A stretch of DNA of 64,000 bases from Ruegeria sp. HKCCD8929 (GTDB lineage Bacteria > Pseudomonadota > Alphaproteobacteria > Rhodobacterales > Rhodobacteraceae). The notes beneath the pieces are model-generated. The model did no database searches, was not told where the DNA came from, and saw only the letters and a list, made by a program, of their open reading frames with translations. The stretch lies in assembly GCF_013031405.1 (NCBI RefSeq), contig NZ_WPZY01000012.1:1-64000 (forward strand). The letters are read 5' to 3'. Positions 1 to 8,388 of the stretch are shown piece after piece. The position numbers and the translations under genes were made by a program. Position 1 is the first letter of the stretch. The number at the start of each line of letters is the position of its first letter.

Positions 1-229
1 CACACTGACAACCATTTGGGAATCCCCCGATTCAAGTTTTCGGCGGGATGCTTTAACGAGAACGCATTTCGAAACGCGTTTTCCGCCTTGTCCAGATTGT
101 TCTCTAACAAGAAAAACCGGCCAAAGCTGCAGTGCAATTCCGCGTCACGGGAAACCCAATCAAGACGTGGCGTGGTGCTACCCCAAACAGCCTAGAAGCT
201 GCATATTTGGGCGGTTTTATGCAAAGCTA

Positions 230-901
230 TTAGCCGTTGTTCACTTCATTCAGTCCCTCTATTTGCAGATCGAAACCGGCTTGAATATGGGCTGTGAACG
301 TCTCCAACGCTTCCGTCACGTCGCGGGATGCAATTGCGTCGACAAGCGAGAGATGGTCTCCGAGGGACTTGGAGATTTCGACGTTTTCAATGGCTGAAAA
401 CAGGTGGAACGCCATCGCCTTGCCCCAAATCATATCGAACATGTCCAGTAGAAATTTGTTACCTGCCTCGACCATGAAAGCACGGTGAATGCGTCGATTG
501 GCGATGAAATAATCGCGGGTGGTTGGATTTGTGAGGTCTTCTTCACGACGAATTAACTCACGCAACCGATCCAGCACCTCTTGTTCTGCATGAACGGCGA
601 GTATTCGCGCGGCTTGCCCCTCGATTGCGGCACGGGCTTGGTATAGCTGTCGTACTTCATTCTGATCCATACGCGCCAGTCGAAACCCGCCGCTTGCTGC
701 AACTTCCAACACGCCTTCGGTTTCAAGTCGCATGAGTGCTTCGCGCACAGGGGTCCGGCTGATGTTCAGTTCGGCAGCCAGCTTTTCCTGTACCAGCCGG
801 TCCTCGGCCGAGATCTCGCGACTCATGATTGCTTCGACCAGTTGTTCATAGACTTCGTCCGCAAGGCGTCTACGTTGAGTTTTGATCTTTTTCAGAGCCA
901 C
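230..901 (-). CDS. GntR-family (FadR/FCD) transcriptional regulator of the microcompartment locus
   Basis: The protein has 223 residues. Residues about 10-75 form a GntR winged helix-turn-helix (ISRTPVREALMRLETEGVL is the diagnostic recognition segment). Residues about 85-210 form an all-helical FCD ligand-binding domain. FadR-type regulators usually repress catabolic operons until they bind a small carboxylate or related inducer. The gene faces the microcompartment genes, and the same palindrome recurs in front of each of their transcription units, so I infer it controls the whole 1030-17837 block. A weaker copy of the palindrome lies 26 bp upstream of its own start, which suggests autoregulation. 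The inducer is unknown. Confidence 0.9.
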   Translation of the reverse strand: MALKKIKTQRRRLADEVYEQLVEAIMSREISAEDRLVQEKLAAELNISRTPVREALMRLETEGVLEVAASGGFRLARMDQNEVRQLYQARAAIEGQAARILAVHAEQEVLDRLRELIRREEDLTNPTTRDYFIANRRIHRAFMVEAGNKFLLDMFDMIWGKAMAFHLFSAIENVEISKSLGDHLSLVDAIASRDVTEALETFTAHIQAGFDLQIEGLNEVNNG

Positions 902-926
902 TCAGAGCCTCTCTTTCTGTTCTTTC

Positions 927-941
927 TGAATGCTGTATTCA
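927..941. promoter_or_regulatory. Weak candidate operator for the GntR regulator (autoregulation)
   Basis: TGAATGCTGTATTCA matches 13 of the first 15 bases of the stronger site at 6397. It lies 26 bp upstream of the regulator's start codon. Only one half is well conserved. Confidence 0.4.
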
Positions 942-984
942 AAAAAGCAGCGGGTGCCAAGGTGAATGGGGTTGCCATTGTCCG

Positions 985-1005
985 TGTACTGTATACAGTA
1001 TACAG
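985..1005. promoter_or_regulatory. GntR operator site 1
   Basis: The core ACTGTATACAGT is a perfect palindrome centred between 993 and 994. It lies 25 bp upstream of the start of the amidotransferase subunit gene at 1030 and recurs in front of three other transcription units of this locus. Confidence 0.75.
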
Positions 1006-1029
1006 ATATTGCTGAACAGGGAGCTCTTC

Positions 1030-1974
1030 ATGTGTGGAATTGCTGGTAGGATACTAGCCGCGCCCGGAAAGGTTGGGGCGGACCTGGTTGACCTGATGGA
1101 TGCGCAGGAACACCGGGGGGCGGACAGCACGGGATTTGCCGTCTACGGCCTGCCTCGGGAAACCGGGTATGTTTTGCGTGGAATGGGGTTCGATAAGTCG
1201 CAGCAGGATGCTGACCTCGATGTATTTGAGTCTGTCTTGCGCGCCCATGGAAGCAGTTTTCTGTCTGATCCTAAAATCGTAACGGACGATAACCGTCATT
1301 ACTGCTTTCGGATAGAGATTTCGGATCCGTCGAATTTGAAAGCTTGGGTCGCGGACGCCGATGGGTTGACGGATCGGATTGAGGTGCAATCCTGCGGCCG
1401 CAGCCTTGAGATCATCAAAGATATCGGCGGTGCCGAAGCCGTGGCCGAAAAGCACTGTGTGCGTGACATGATCGGTACGCACGGGCTGGGGCACGCACGG
1501 CTGGCCACGGAAAGCTCGGTCCTGCCCAACGCCTCGCACCCGTTCTGGGCGCGCCCGTTTTCGGATGTGGCGATCGTGCATAACGGGCAGATCACCGACT
1601 ATTTCACCTGGCGCGATAGGCTGACCCGGATGGGCTATCGATTTCTGACTGAGAATGACAGCGAGTTGATCGCGGTCTGGGTCAGCGATCAGATGAAAGC
1701 GGGCCTGACGATGGAACAGGCTCTGAAGAAGTCGATCAACTCCATCGACGGCGTCTTTACCTACATGATCGCAACGCCGTCCGGGATAGGCTTTGCCAAG
1801 GACCGGTTCGCCATGAAGCCTCTGGTCGTCGTTAACCGCAATGGCGATCTGGCTGCAGCAACAGAAGAACAGGCGGTGCGCCGTGTGATGACCGAGGAAT
1901 GCAACGTGATCAATTACGACGGTCCGTCGTTGACCGGCATCTGGGGCGCCGGAATCCGGAGCCTGGCGGCATGA
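1030..1974 (+). CDS. Class-II glutamine amidotransferase subunit of a glutamate-synthase-like (GlxB/MgsA-type) enzyme
   Basis: The protein has 314 residues. The start at 1030 is chosen because it gives MCGIAGR, where Cys2 becomes the N-terminal nucleophile of Ntn-type glutaminases; an upstream start at 1009 would bury it. A GGGAG-like ribosome site precedes it. The conserved VHNGQI and TENDSELIA segments of the PurF/GltB fold are visible. In the known three-subunit enzymes (N-methylglutamate synthase MgsABC, GlxBCD) this subunit supplies the amidotransferase half. The stop overlaps the next start by 4 bp. With the GlnA-like ligase downstream, transfer of an amine from a gamma-glutamyl amide is as plausible as release of ammonia from glutamine. 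Confidence 0.88.
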   Translation: MCGIAGRILAAPGKVGADLVDLMDAQEHRGADSTGFAVYGLPRETGYVLRGMGFDKSQQDADLDVFESVLRAHGSSFLSDPKIVTDDNRHYCFRIEISDPSNLKAWVADADGLTDRIEVQSCGRSLEIIKDIGGAEAVAEKHCVRDMIGTHGLGHARLATESSVLPNASHPFWARPFSDVAIVHNGQITDYFTWRDRLTRMGYRFLTENDSELIAVWVSDQMKAGLTMEQALKKSINSIDGVFTYMIATPSGIGFAKDRFAMKPLVVVNRNGDLAAATEEQAVRRVMTEECNVINYDGPSLTGIWGAGIRSLAA

Positions 1975-2684
1975 ACGAGGTGGCAGCGAAGATGGATGAG
2001 ATCGTCATCGAAGTCGGCAAGCGGCATATTCGTGAGGTAAATCGCGATATCATGGCAGCTTGCGCGGCAGGTCGGCCAATCCGCGTGGTCGATACCCTGT
2101 CACGCCATAATCTGGGTGTGGGCCTTCCGGATAATGTGGATATCACCTTTGAGGGCTCGGTTGGCTATTACTGCGGCGGCCTCAACACCGGAGCGAACAT
2201 CACGATCGAACGTAACTGCGGCTGGGCCGTCGGTGAAGGCATGGCCAAGGGTCATATTACCGTTGGTGGCTATGCCGGCATGTCCTGCGGGGCGGCGATG
2301 ATTGGTGGCACGATCCACGTCAAAGGCGATGCCGGGCCACGAGTCGGTGTCGCGATGAAAGGTGGAAACATCGTCGTCGAAGGAAAGATTGGTTATCAGT
2401 CTGGCTTCATGGCGCATTCCGGACGGATCATCGCCCTTGGTGGAGCAGGGGAATCCTGCGCTGACGCGCTTTGGGAAGGTGAGGTCTGGGTGGCCGGAGA
2501 GGTCGACAGCTTGGGAGTGGACGTCGATGTGATCGAACCGACGGCTGAGGAAGTGGCCGAGGTCGATGCGATCCTTGAACCGCTCGGCCTTATCGACAGT
2601 TCGCGAAATTGGCGCAAAATGGTTTCGGGCCAGCGTCTTTGGTATTTTGAAAGCAGGGACGCAAGCGCATGGCTCATGATCTGA
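1971..2684 (+). CDS. GXGXG-domain subunit of a glutamate-synthase-like (GlxC/MgsB-type) enzyme
   Basis: The protein has 237 residues and corresponds to the C-terminal beta-helix domain of glutamate synthase. Repeated glycine-rich turns (GSVGYYCGGLNTGANI, GYAGMSCGAAMIGG, GDAGPRVGVAMKGG) mark the right-handed beta helix. The ATG at 1971 sits in an ATGA overlap with the previous stop; a second Met at 1992 is an alternative. In split enzymes this domain packs between the amidotransferase and FMN subunits and has no catalytic residues of its own. Coding overlaps both neighbours, so the three subunits are translationally coupled. Confidence 0.88.
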   Translation: MNEVAAKMDEIVIEVGKRHIREVNRDIMAACAAGRPIRVVDTLSRHNLGVGLPDNVDITFEGSVGYYCGGLNTGANITIERNCGWAVGEGMAKGHITVGGYAGMSCGAAMIGGTIHVKGDAGPRVGVAMKGGNIVVEGKIGYQSGFMAHSGRIIALGGAGESCADALWEGEVWVAGEVDSLGVDVDVIEPTAEEVAEVDAILEPLGLIDSSRNWRKMVSGQRLWYFESRDASAWLMI

Positions 2685-4093
2685 GTAAACCTTACGAATA
2701 TCCGTTCGACGTCGCCTCGGAAGAGGAAATCAGGTTCCGCGATGCGGGAGCGATCGACGGCCGCCCGGCTGGGGTGCCATCTTCCTACGATGAAGGCGGG
2801 TCGACCCGCTGGACGCCCGAGGCGATCTCGGAAGTTCACGCGCTGGCACAGCTCGGACGCTATCAGGTGCGTGGATACAACACGTTCAACAAGCAATTGC
2901 CGACATTCGACGATCTGACATTCGTTCCTGCAACGATGACCCGCCTTCCTCTGGAAGGCTATCGCGAGAATTGCGATACGACGACTGTTCTGGGCGGGGG
3001 TCGTGGTCTTGTTGAGCGTCCGCTTGAATTGAAGATCCCGATCTACATCGCTTCAATGTCCTTTGGTGCCTTGTCAGCATCGGCGAAGGCATCGCTGGGT
3101 TATGGGGCCTCGAAAGTGGGGACCATGACCTGCACAGGTGAGGGTGGCATGCTGGAAGAGGAGCGCGAAGCCTCCCAACGGTTGCTCTATCAGATGTCAC
3201 CCGCCCGGTATGGCGTGGATCTGGACCATCTGCGCCGCGCGGATGCTTTGGAACTAGTCGTGGGGCAGGGGGCGAAACCCGGAACCGGAGGCCTGCTGCT
3301 GGGCATGAAGGTGAGCCGGCGGGTCAGCCAGATGCGGACTTTGCCCGAAGGCGTAGACCAGCGGTCGACCATCCGCCATCCCGATTTCCTGGGGGCAGAC
3401 GATCTGTCGGTCAAGATCGAAGAGCTGCGTATTGCCACCAACTATCAGGTGCCGATCTTCATCAAAATGGGTGCGACACGGCCCCGGTTTGACGTGGCAG
3501 TTGCAGCCAAAGCAGGTGCAGATGTTGTGGTTGTCGACGGTGCAGAAGGTGGCACCGGCGCATCGCCCGAGCTGCTGCTGAACCATACCGGTATCCCAAC
3601 GATGAGCGCCATTCGTGCAGCGCGCGAAGCCCTGGATGAATGCGGCATGACCGGCAAGGTCTCTCTGGTGGCAGCTGGTGGTATTCGTTCCGGCGTGGAT
3701 GCTGCAAAATGTCTGGCGCTTGGCGCGGACGCAGTGATGATCGGCAATGCAGCCATGGTTGCACTTGGATGCAACAGCCCGCGGTATCTTGAGGATTACG
3801 CGGCCTTGGGAACATCCCCCGGCGCGTGTCACCATTGCCATACGGGCCGCTGCCCGGTTGGCATTGCGACCCAGGAAAAGAGCCTGGAAGCTCGGATGAA
3901 CCCGCATGCCGGCGCTGAGCGCGTGGCACGCTATCTGACGGCTATGACCATGGAGATTACGGCGCTGGCAAAGGCCTGTGGCAAGTCCTCGGTTCACAAT
4001 CTGGAAACCGAAGACCTGCGCGCCCTGAGCTTTGAAGCGTCGGCGTTCACCGGAGTGAAAATGGCCGGAATTGACAGGGCCTTCGACTGGTGA
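2669..4093 (+). CDS. FMN/iron-sulfur synthase subunit of a glutamate-synthase-like (GlxD/MgsC-type) enzyme
   Basis: The protein has 474 residues. The central TIM-barrel shows the FMN-binding features of glutamate synthase (SMSFGALS near residue 130, GAEGGTGASP near 290, AAGGIRSG near 335). The cluster C387-x2-C390-x4-C395 followed by PVGI is the [3Fe-4S] motif of GltB and GlxD. The family reduces an alpha-imino intermediate on 2-oxoglutarate to glutamate, or to N-methylglutamate when methylamine is delivered. The gene starts 16 bp inside its predecessor. Because it lies in a regulon with a GlnA-like ligase and a sarcosine-oxidase-like protein, I infer synthesis of an N-substituted glutamate rather than general ammonia assimilation; the amine is unknown. 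Confidence 0.87.
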   Translation: MAHDLSKPYEYPFDVASEEEIRFRDAGAIDGRPAGVPSSYDEGGSTRWTPEAISEVHALAQLGRYQVRGYNTFNKQLPTFDDLTFVPATMTRLPLEGYRENCDTTTVLGGGRGLVERPLELKIPIYIASMSFGALSASAKASLGYGASKVGTMTCTGEGGMLEEEREASQRLLYQMSPARYGVDLDHLRRADALELVVGQGAKPGTGGLLLGMKVSRRVSQMRTLPEGVDQRSTIRHPDFLGADDLSVKIEELRIATNYQVPIFIKMGATRPRFDVAVAAKAGADVVVVDGAEGGTGASPELLLNHTGIPTMSAIRAAREALDECGMTGKVSLVAAGGIRSGVDAAKCLALGADAVMIGNAAMVALGCNSPRYLEDYAALGTSPGACHHCHTGRCPVGIATQEKSLEARMNPHAGAERVARYLTAMTMEITALAKACGKSSVHNLETEDLRALSFEASAFTGVKMAGIDRAFDW

Positions 4094-4785
4094 GGATCTC
4101 GCTTCTTGAACTGACCAGCCACCCTTTGCCCTTGCTCGAAGGGGTGCCGCGAACCGCGCAGCAGATACAGGAGTGGATCGTTCCGCATCTGCCAGAGGCC
4201 GAGTTCGAGGTGGCTAGGGTCGTCGATGGTGCTCCACTTCCCGATCTTGACGATTTCGATGGTGTCATCGTCGGCGGTTCGGAATGCGGTGTTTATGATG
4301 ACGCCGAATGGATGCGGCCGCTGCGTACATTCCTCGAACTCTGTCGAGATCACCGTAAACCGGTTTTCGGGATTTGTTTCGGGCACCAGATCATGGCCGA
4401 CATCTATGGTGGACGGTCTGAGAAAGCTGAGGTGGGCAATATCGTCGGTGCGCGGTCTTTCGACTTTGCCGGAGACAGCGCTGACGCATTTGTGTGGCAT
4501 CAGGATCAGGTGACCCGCGTTCCCAACTCGGCTCGGGTGACGGGATCAGCAGGTCATTGCCCCGTCGGGGCGTTGGACTATGACTTTCCGGCCCGGTCTG
4601 TGCAGTTCCATCCTGAATACAGGGCGGATCATGTGCGCGAGCTGCTAAAGCGGGTTCGAGAGGTTCTTTTGACGCCCGAGGAAGCGAATGCGAGCCTATC
4701 CACGGTCGACGCCGCAACTGTGTCGGAAGATCTTGCCGCGCGTCAGGCGGTGGAGCTGTTCCGAGGCACCTACAACCCGGCGTGA
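4090..4785 (+). CDS. Class-I (triad) glutamine amidotransferase / gamma-glutamyl hydrolase-like protein
   Basis: The protein has 231 residues with a GTG start that overlaps the stop of the synthase subunit. The nucleophile elbow GICFGHQ places Cys96 as the catalytic residue, and FHPEY carries the His and Glu of the triad. The fold resembles the glutaminase domain of GMP synthase and, more distantly, PuuD. No synthetase domain follows. In this setting it could hydrolyse a gamma-glutamyl amide or serve as an extra glutaminase; the sequence does not decide between them. The C-terminal 35 residues (SLSTVDAATVSEDLAARQAV) extend past the catalytic core. Confidence 0.8.
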   Translation: MRISLLELTSHPLPLLEGVPRTAQQIQEWIVPHLPEAEFEVARVVDGAPLPDLDDFDGVIVGGSECGVYDDAEWMRPLRTFLELCRDHRKPVFGICFGHQIMADIYGGRSEKAEVGNIVGARSFDFAGDSADAFVWHQDQVTRVPNSARVTGSAGHCPVGALDYDFPARSVQFHPEYRADHVRELLKRVREVLLTPEEANASLSTVDAATVSEDLAARQAVELFRGTYNPA

Positions 4786-4840
4786 GACGTCATTGGGCGA
4801 ACGCCTCTTGATCCTGATCAAGTCCGGTCGATCCCCTTGT

Positions 4841-4860
4841 GCATACTGTATACACTATGA
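4841..4860. promoter_or_regulatory. GntR operator site 2
   Basis: CATACTGTATACACTATG (4842-4859) is a near-perfect palindrome centred at 4850/4851. It lies just upstream of the DUF6455 gene, which begins at 4876, and gives that gene its own regulated promoter. Confidence 0.7.
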
Positions 4861-4875
4861 GATGGAGATTTTGGA

Positions 4876-5226
4876 ATGACGGGATACAAGAATTTCTTTG
4901 AGCGAATTGCGCGGATCGTCAATGCGCCACGCGATGAAAGTATCAGCGAGCTTGAACTGTCCGATCTCGGTCTTTCCCGTGCTGATCTAGCCATGTTGCG
5001 CTCTGGCGCGCCCAACGCGCGAGAGCGTATCCTTTCTATGGCAAGTCAGTTTGGTCTTAGCGAAGATGATCTCAATGCACATCCTGAGCTTAGCCTTGAG
5101 CTTGCAGAAAAATGTGGGCATTGCCGTCAGGCGAAAACCTGCCGCGATGCTATTCGATCAGGTAGTCGCCTGCCGCAGGAGAAGTGCCCGAACTCAGGGT
5201 TTTATAGTGCTCTGTCGGACCTTTAA
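4876..5226 (+). CDS. DUF6455-family small cysteine-rich protein
   Basis: The protein has 116 residues. The first half is helical (LGLSRADLAMLRSG), and the C-terminal half has the clustered cysteines CGHCRQAKTC followed by a late CPNSGFY. This is the pattern of the DUF6455 family, common and uncharacterised in Rhodobacteraceae; the cysteines could bind zinc or an Fe-S cluster. It has its own copy of the operator 20 bp upstream, so it belongs to the regulon. The last 4 bp overlap the end of the convergent flavoprotein gene. Function is unknown. Confidence 0.75.
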   Translation: MTGYKNFFERIARIVNAPRDESISELELSDLGLSRADLAMLRSGAPNARERILSMASQFGLSEDDLNAHPELSLELAEKCGHCRQAKTCRDAIRSGSRLPQEKCPNSGFYSALSDL

Positions 5227-6362
5227 CGCCCGCTTGGACTTTCCTTCGGGCTCAGTTTTCTTCGACCAGTGATCTTGAAACGATCTGCCGTTCCGAAACC
5301 CTTCATTCCAACACCTGCCGCAAATTCGGCAAAGACCGGCGCGTGTTTAAACAGATGTCCCGAGCAGCCTCCGGCGAACAGCACGTTTTCATGCTCGGGG
5401 TGCCAGTCGACAATAAAGTGTGTGTCGGGTGTCAGGATGATTTGGTTGAACTTGGAGTCCACGACCCGCTCACCCTCAAGGCCCGGAAGACGATGACGGA
5501 TGTAGCTGCGGGTGCGACCCAGCGTTTCCTGCCGGATCAGCCGCTCGTCATTGTCCAGATCGATCTTGTCCGGAATCACGACCGCGGCTTTCACGCCTGA
5601 ACCTTCGGATGAGGGTAGCCCGAATGAGCCCTGACCATGATCGATCCAGCAGGGCATCCGGCTCATATCGAACTCCTCAGACCCGTCGGGTGTTGATGTG
5701 TAGAGAACATTCACACCAACCACCGTCGATATCGGCTTGATCGTCCTAGGGAACATGTCCGCCATCCAGGGGCCGGTTGAGACAATGATAAGATCAGCCT
5801 CAAGCGGCTTTCCTTCCAGCATTGGGCGCTCTGATCCATCGGTGGTCACGCGACCGCGCTGTACGATCCCGCCTGCGCGGCGAAACAGCTCAAGCCCGGT
5901 CAGGACGCAGCGATGCGCCATCAGCATTCCGGCTTCGGGTTCGAACAGGGCGTATTCGATGTCAGGAACGCGAAACTGCGGAAATCGCGATTCGATATCC
6001 TGCCGTGCGAATTTGTAATAGGGCACACCAACACGGTCGAAAGTTTCGGCTGTGGCGTTCTCCCAATCACAATGCCCGCCTGTTGCCAGAATCAGGGCGC
6101 CGCATTCGTACATAAGATTCTGGCCGCTTTCTGCTTGCAGTTCCAACCAGCGCAGGCGACTTTCCCGCGCCCACCGGGTATAAAACTCGTCCCGCCCAGA
6201 AATCGCGCGGATGACACGGTTGTAATCTGTTGAAGATGCACGGGAATGTCCCGGTTCCCAGCGATCTATCAAGGTCACTGCCTCACCACGTCGTTGCAGT
6301 GTAAGCGCCGTCATGACGCCGACGATGCCGCCTCCGACAACGATGATCGAGTTCTTGGACAT
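5223..6362 (-). CDS. Monomeric sarcosine oxidase-like FAD amine oxidoreductase (DAO superfamily)
   Basis: The protein has 379 residues. IIVVGGGIVGVMTALTLQRRG at the N-terminus is the FAD Rossmann motif. The order and wording of later segments (SSTDYNRVIRAISG, FEPEAGMLMAHRC, DTHFIVDWHPEHENV, AGGCSGHLFKHAP) follow monomeric sarcosine oxidase and N-methyltryptophan oxidase closely. These enzymes oxidise N-alkyl amino acids to aldehyde plus free amino acid. The position of the cysteine that holds FAD covalently in sarcosine oxidase is Asn306 here, so FAD is probably non-covalent. The gene is divergent from the GlnA-like gene across a shared operator. I infer it oxidises the N-alkyl-glutamate made by the synthase. 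Confidence 0.82.
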   Translation of the reverse strand: MSKNSIIVVGGGIVGVMTALTLQRRGEAVTLIDRWEPGHSRASSTDYNRVIRAISGRDEFYTRWARESRLRWLELQAESGQNLMYECGALILATGGHCDWENATAETFDRVGVPYYKFARQDIESRFPQFRVPDIEYALFEPEAGMLMAHRCVLTGLELFRRAGGIVQRGRVTTDGSERPMLEGKPLEADLIIVSTGPWMADMFPRTIKPISTVVGVNVLYTSTPDGSEEFDMSRMPCWIDHGQGSFGLPSSEGSGVKAAVVIPDKIDLDNDERLIRQETLGRTRSYIRHRLPGLEGERVVDSKFNQIILTPDTHFIVDWHPEHENVLFAGGCSGHLFKHAPVFAEFAAGVGMKGFGTADRFKITGRRKLSPKESPSGR

Positions 6363-6396
6363 GATGCAGTTTTTCCTTGTTTATCGACTGTCTTTG

Positions 6397-6418
6397 TGAA
6401 TACTGTATACAGAATACA
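6397..6418. promoter_or_regulatory. GntR operator site 3, between divergent genes
   Basis: The palindrome is centred at 6407/6408 with core CTGTATACAG and pairs 9 of 11 positions. It lies 35 bp from the flavoprotein start on one side and 37 bp from the GlnA-like start on the other, so one bound repressor could silence both promoters. Confidence 0.75.
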
Positions 6419-6454
6419 GCATTTATAAAGCCAAAAAACAGGGAGAGCGCATCA

Positions 6455-7747
6455 ATGAGTTCGGGATTTGATCTGCCCGAGGGAACGCATACCGTCATAT
6501 TGGGTGTGGGTGATCTCAACGGCATCATGCGCGGCAAGCGCATTCCGGCCAGCCATTGGGATCACGTCTGCAAAAGCGGCAATGCGCTGTCGATTGCATT
6601 GATGGCAATCGACATGACATGCGACGTCTGGGATACGCCCTACGTCAATTTCGACAACGGCTACCCCGATATGCACGTCTTCCCTATGACCCAGCCCGTT
6701 GCTGTGCCTTGGGAGCCGGGCGTCGCCGTTTGCTTCGGCCGCGCAGAGGGTATGGACCATAAGCCTGTCCCCATCGATCCACGTCAGGCGCTGGTGCGGC
6801 AGGTTGAACGTGCTCGCAGTATGGGATTCGAGGTCAATGTTGGTACCGAACTTGAATTCTATCTTCTGGATCCGGAAACCGGGCAGCCGCGCGACAGTGG
6901 GATTCAGGTCTACGGCCTGGGCCGTGCCGCGCGGATGGAACACATTGTCGGACCGATCCGCCAGCAGATCAATGAATGCGGTATTCCCATTGAACAGTCG
7001 AATCCGGAGTACGCTGCCGGTCAGATCGAAGTGAATATCCGGTACGGAGAAGCTCTGGAAGCGGCGGATCGCGTCATCTTGTTCAAATCGCTGATCCGCC
7101 AGTTGGGGATCGCACACGGGTATCTGGCGACTTTCATGCCAAAGCCGTTCTTTGAGCAGTCAGGCAATGGATTTCACACGCATTATTCGCTGTGGAAAGA
7201 CGGCAAGAATGTCTTCGCTGACAACGGTAAGATAAACGATATCGGCAAGTCCTTCATCGCCGGGCTGCAGCAACGCATGTGCGAAACATCGATCTGTGGT
7301 AGCGGCACGGTCAATGGCTATCGTCGTCGCCAGCCCTATACTTTCTGCCCGATCAACACGAGCTGGGGTTATGACAACCGGACTGTTGGTATTCGGGTCA
7401 TAGAAGGGTCCGATAGCGCGGTGCGCGTGGAAAAACGCGATGCCGGCGCAGATGCCAATCCCTACCTTCTGCTGGCTGCCGAGATTGGGGCGGGCCTGGA
7501 TGGAATCGAGCAAGGTTTAACCCCGACGGATCCAACCCCCGGCAACGCATATGAAGAAGGCATAGGCGATCCGATCCCCACCGATCTGCCGACGGCGATC
7601 GAACTGGCACGAGGGTCCGAGTGGCTTCGCGATGTCATGGGCGAAATGCTGTGGGAACTGGTTTTGCAGCAGGCCGAGCGCGAGCTTGAGTTCTTCAATC
7701 AACAGGTCACTTCGGTTGAGTTGGACCGTTACCTGAGGACGTTCTGA
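6455..7747 (+). CDS. Glutamine-synthetase-like ligase (GlnA3 / gamma-glutamyl-amine synthetase family)
   Basis: The protein has 430 residues. The start at 6455 is chosen for its GGGAGAGCG ribosome site and because longer frames run through the operator. Family landmarks include GTELEFYLL (metal site), the ATP/ammonia region ESG-like GNGFHTHYSL, and PYTFCPINTSWGYDNRTVGIRV. The C-terminal adenylylation tyrosine region of housekeeping GlnA is absent, and housekeeping glnA is present at 50108. Relatives couple amines to glutamate (PuuA, GmaS). The stop overlaps the BMC-P start, which links it tightly to the compartment. I infer it activates the imported amine as a gamma-glutamyl amide. Confidence 0.85.
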   Translation: MSSGFDLPEGTHTVILGVGDLNGIMRGKRIPASHWDHVCKSGNALSIALMAIDMTCDVWDTPYVNFDNGYPDMHVFPMTQPVAVPWEPGVAVCFGRAEGMDHKPVPIDPRQALVRQVERARSMGFEVNVGTELEFYLLDPETGQPRDSGIQVYGLGRAARMEHIVGPIRQQINECGIPIEQSNPEYAAGQIEVNIRYGEALEAADRVILFKSLIRQLGIAHGYLATFMPKPFFEQSGNGFHTHYSLWKDGKNVFADNGKINDIGKSFIAGLQQRMCETSICGSGTVNGYRRRQPYTFCPINTSWGYDNRTVGIRVIEGSDSAVRVEKRDAGADANPYLLLAAEIGAGLDGIEQGLTPTDPTPGNAYEEGIGDPIPTDLPTAIELARGSEWLRDVMGEMLWELVLQQAERELEFFNQQVTSVELDRYLRTF

Positions 7748-8013
7748 TGCATCTGGGCAAGATCGCCGGAACCGTCACAGCCACGACCAAAGACGCAAAA
7801 CTGGTTGGTTCGAAACTGCTGGTGACGGATTTGGTCGATAGCAAAGGTAAGGTGATCGATCCGGCACGAGTTGCAGTCGACACCTGCGGCGCCGGGGTCG
7901 GTGACACGGTTCTGCTGGTCAGCGGCTCGGCGGCGCGCATGGTGGCCGGTCTGTCCACGGCGCCCGTTGATCTGGCGATCATCGCGATTGTGGACCGTGT
8001 GTCCACGATCTGA
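7747..8013 (+). CDS. Microcompartment pentamer shell protein (BMC-P, EutN/CcmL family)
   Basis: The protein has 88 residues, the usual length for EutN/CcmL vertex proteins. It begins [16 protein letters not shown] and carries KLLVTDL and the [17 protein letters not shown] segment typical of the family. Pentamers cap the vertices of the polyhedral shell. Translation is coupled to the GlnA-like ligase through a TGATG overlap. It is the only BMC-P gene in the window. Confidence 0.93.
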   Translation: MHLGKIAGTVTATTKDAKLVGSKLLVTDLVDSKGKVIDPARVAVDTCGAGVGDTVLLVSGSAARMVAGLSTAPVDLAIIAIVDRVSTI

Positions 8014-8056
8014 ACCAAGAACACCAAACATCTACATTTCTTTGGAGGAACTGAAA

Positions 8057-8365
8057 ATGGCGAAACCTATGGCGGGGCAAATGGCCCTGGGCATGATTGA
8101 AACGCGCGGACTGGTCGGCGCAATCGAAGCGGCAGATGCGATGGTCAAGGCGGCCAGTGTTTCGATCGTCGGTCAAACCAAGGCGGGTGGTGGGCTGGTC
8201 ACCACCCTTGTGCGCGGTGAGGTCGGCGCGGTTAAAGCTGCAGCCGATGCGGGTGCCACGGCGGCAAACAAAGTGGGCGAAGTCGTATCGGTCCACGTGA
8301 TTGCGCGCCCTCATGATGAACTTGAGGCCATCATCGACGGCCTTGGTGCTGGCTCTGCGGCTTAA
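8057..8365 (+). CDS. Microcompartment hexamer shell protein (BMC-H)
   Basis: The protein has 102 residues forming a single BMC domain: [22 protein letters not shown] at the start and [16 protein letters not shown] in the middle are canonical. The pore loop reads KAGGG. The ATG at 8057 follows a strong TTGGAGGA ribosome site, as expected for the most abundant shell component; the frame is open further upstream but only as an artefact. BMC-H hexamers tile the shell facets and their pores pass substrates. It is the only BMC-H gene seen here, with BMC-P upstream and BMC-T downstream. Confidence 0.96.
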   Translation: MAKPMAGQMALGMIETRGLVGAIEAADAMVKAASVSIVGQTKAGGGLVTTLVRGEVGAVKAAADAGATAANKVGEVVSVHVIARPHDELEAIIDGLGAGSAA

Positions 8366-8388
8366 TCCGCCTGTCTTGAGGAGACGCT

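Noticed and set aside
1-229. Possible gene at the left edge
   Set aside because: Short frames overlap the 3' end of the regulator gene and have no ribosome site or protein-like pattern; the stretch is read as intergenic.
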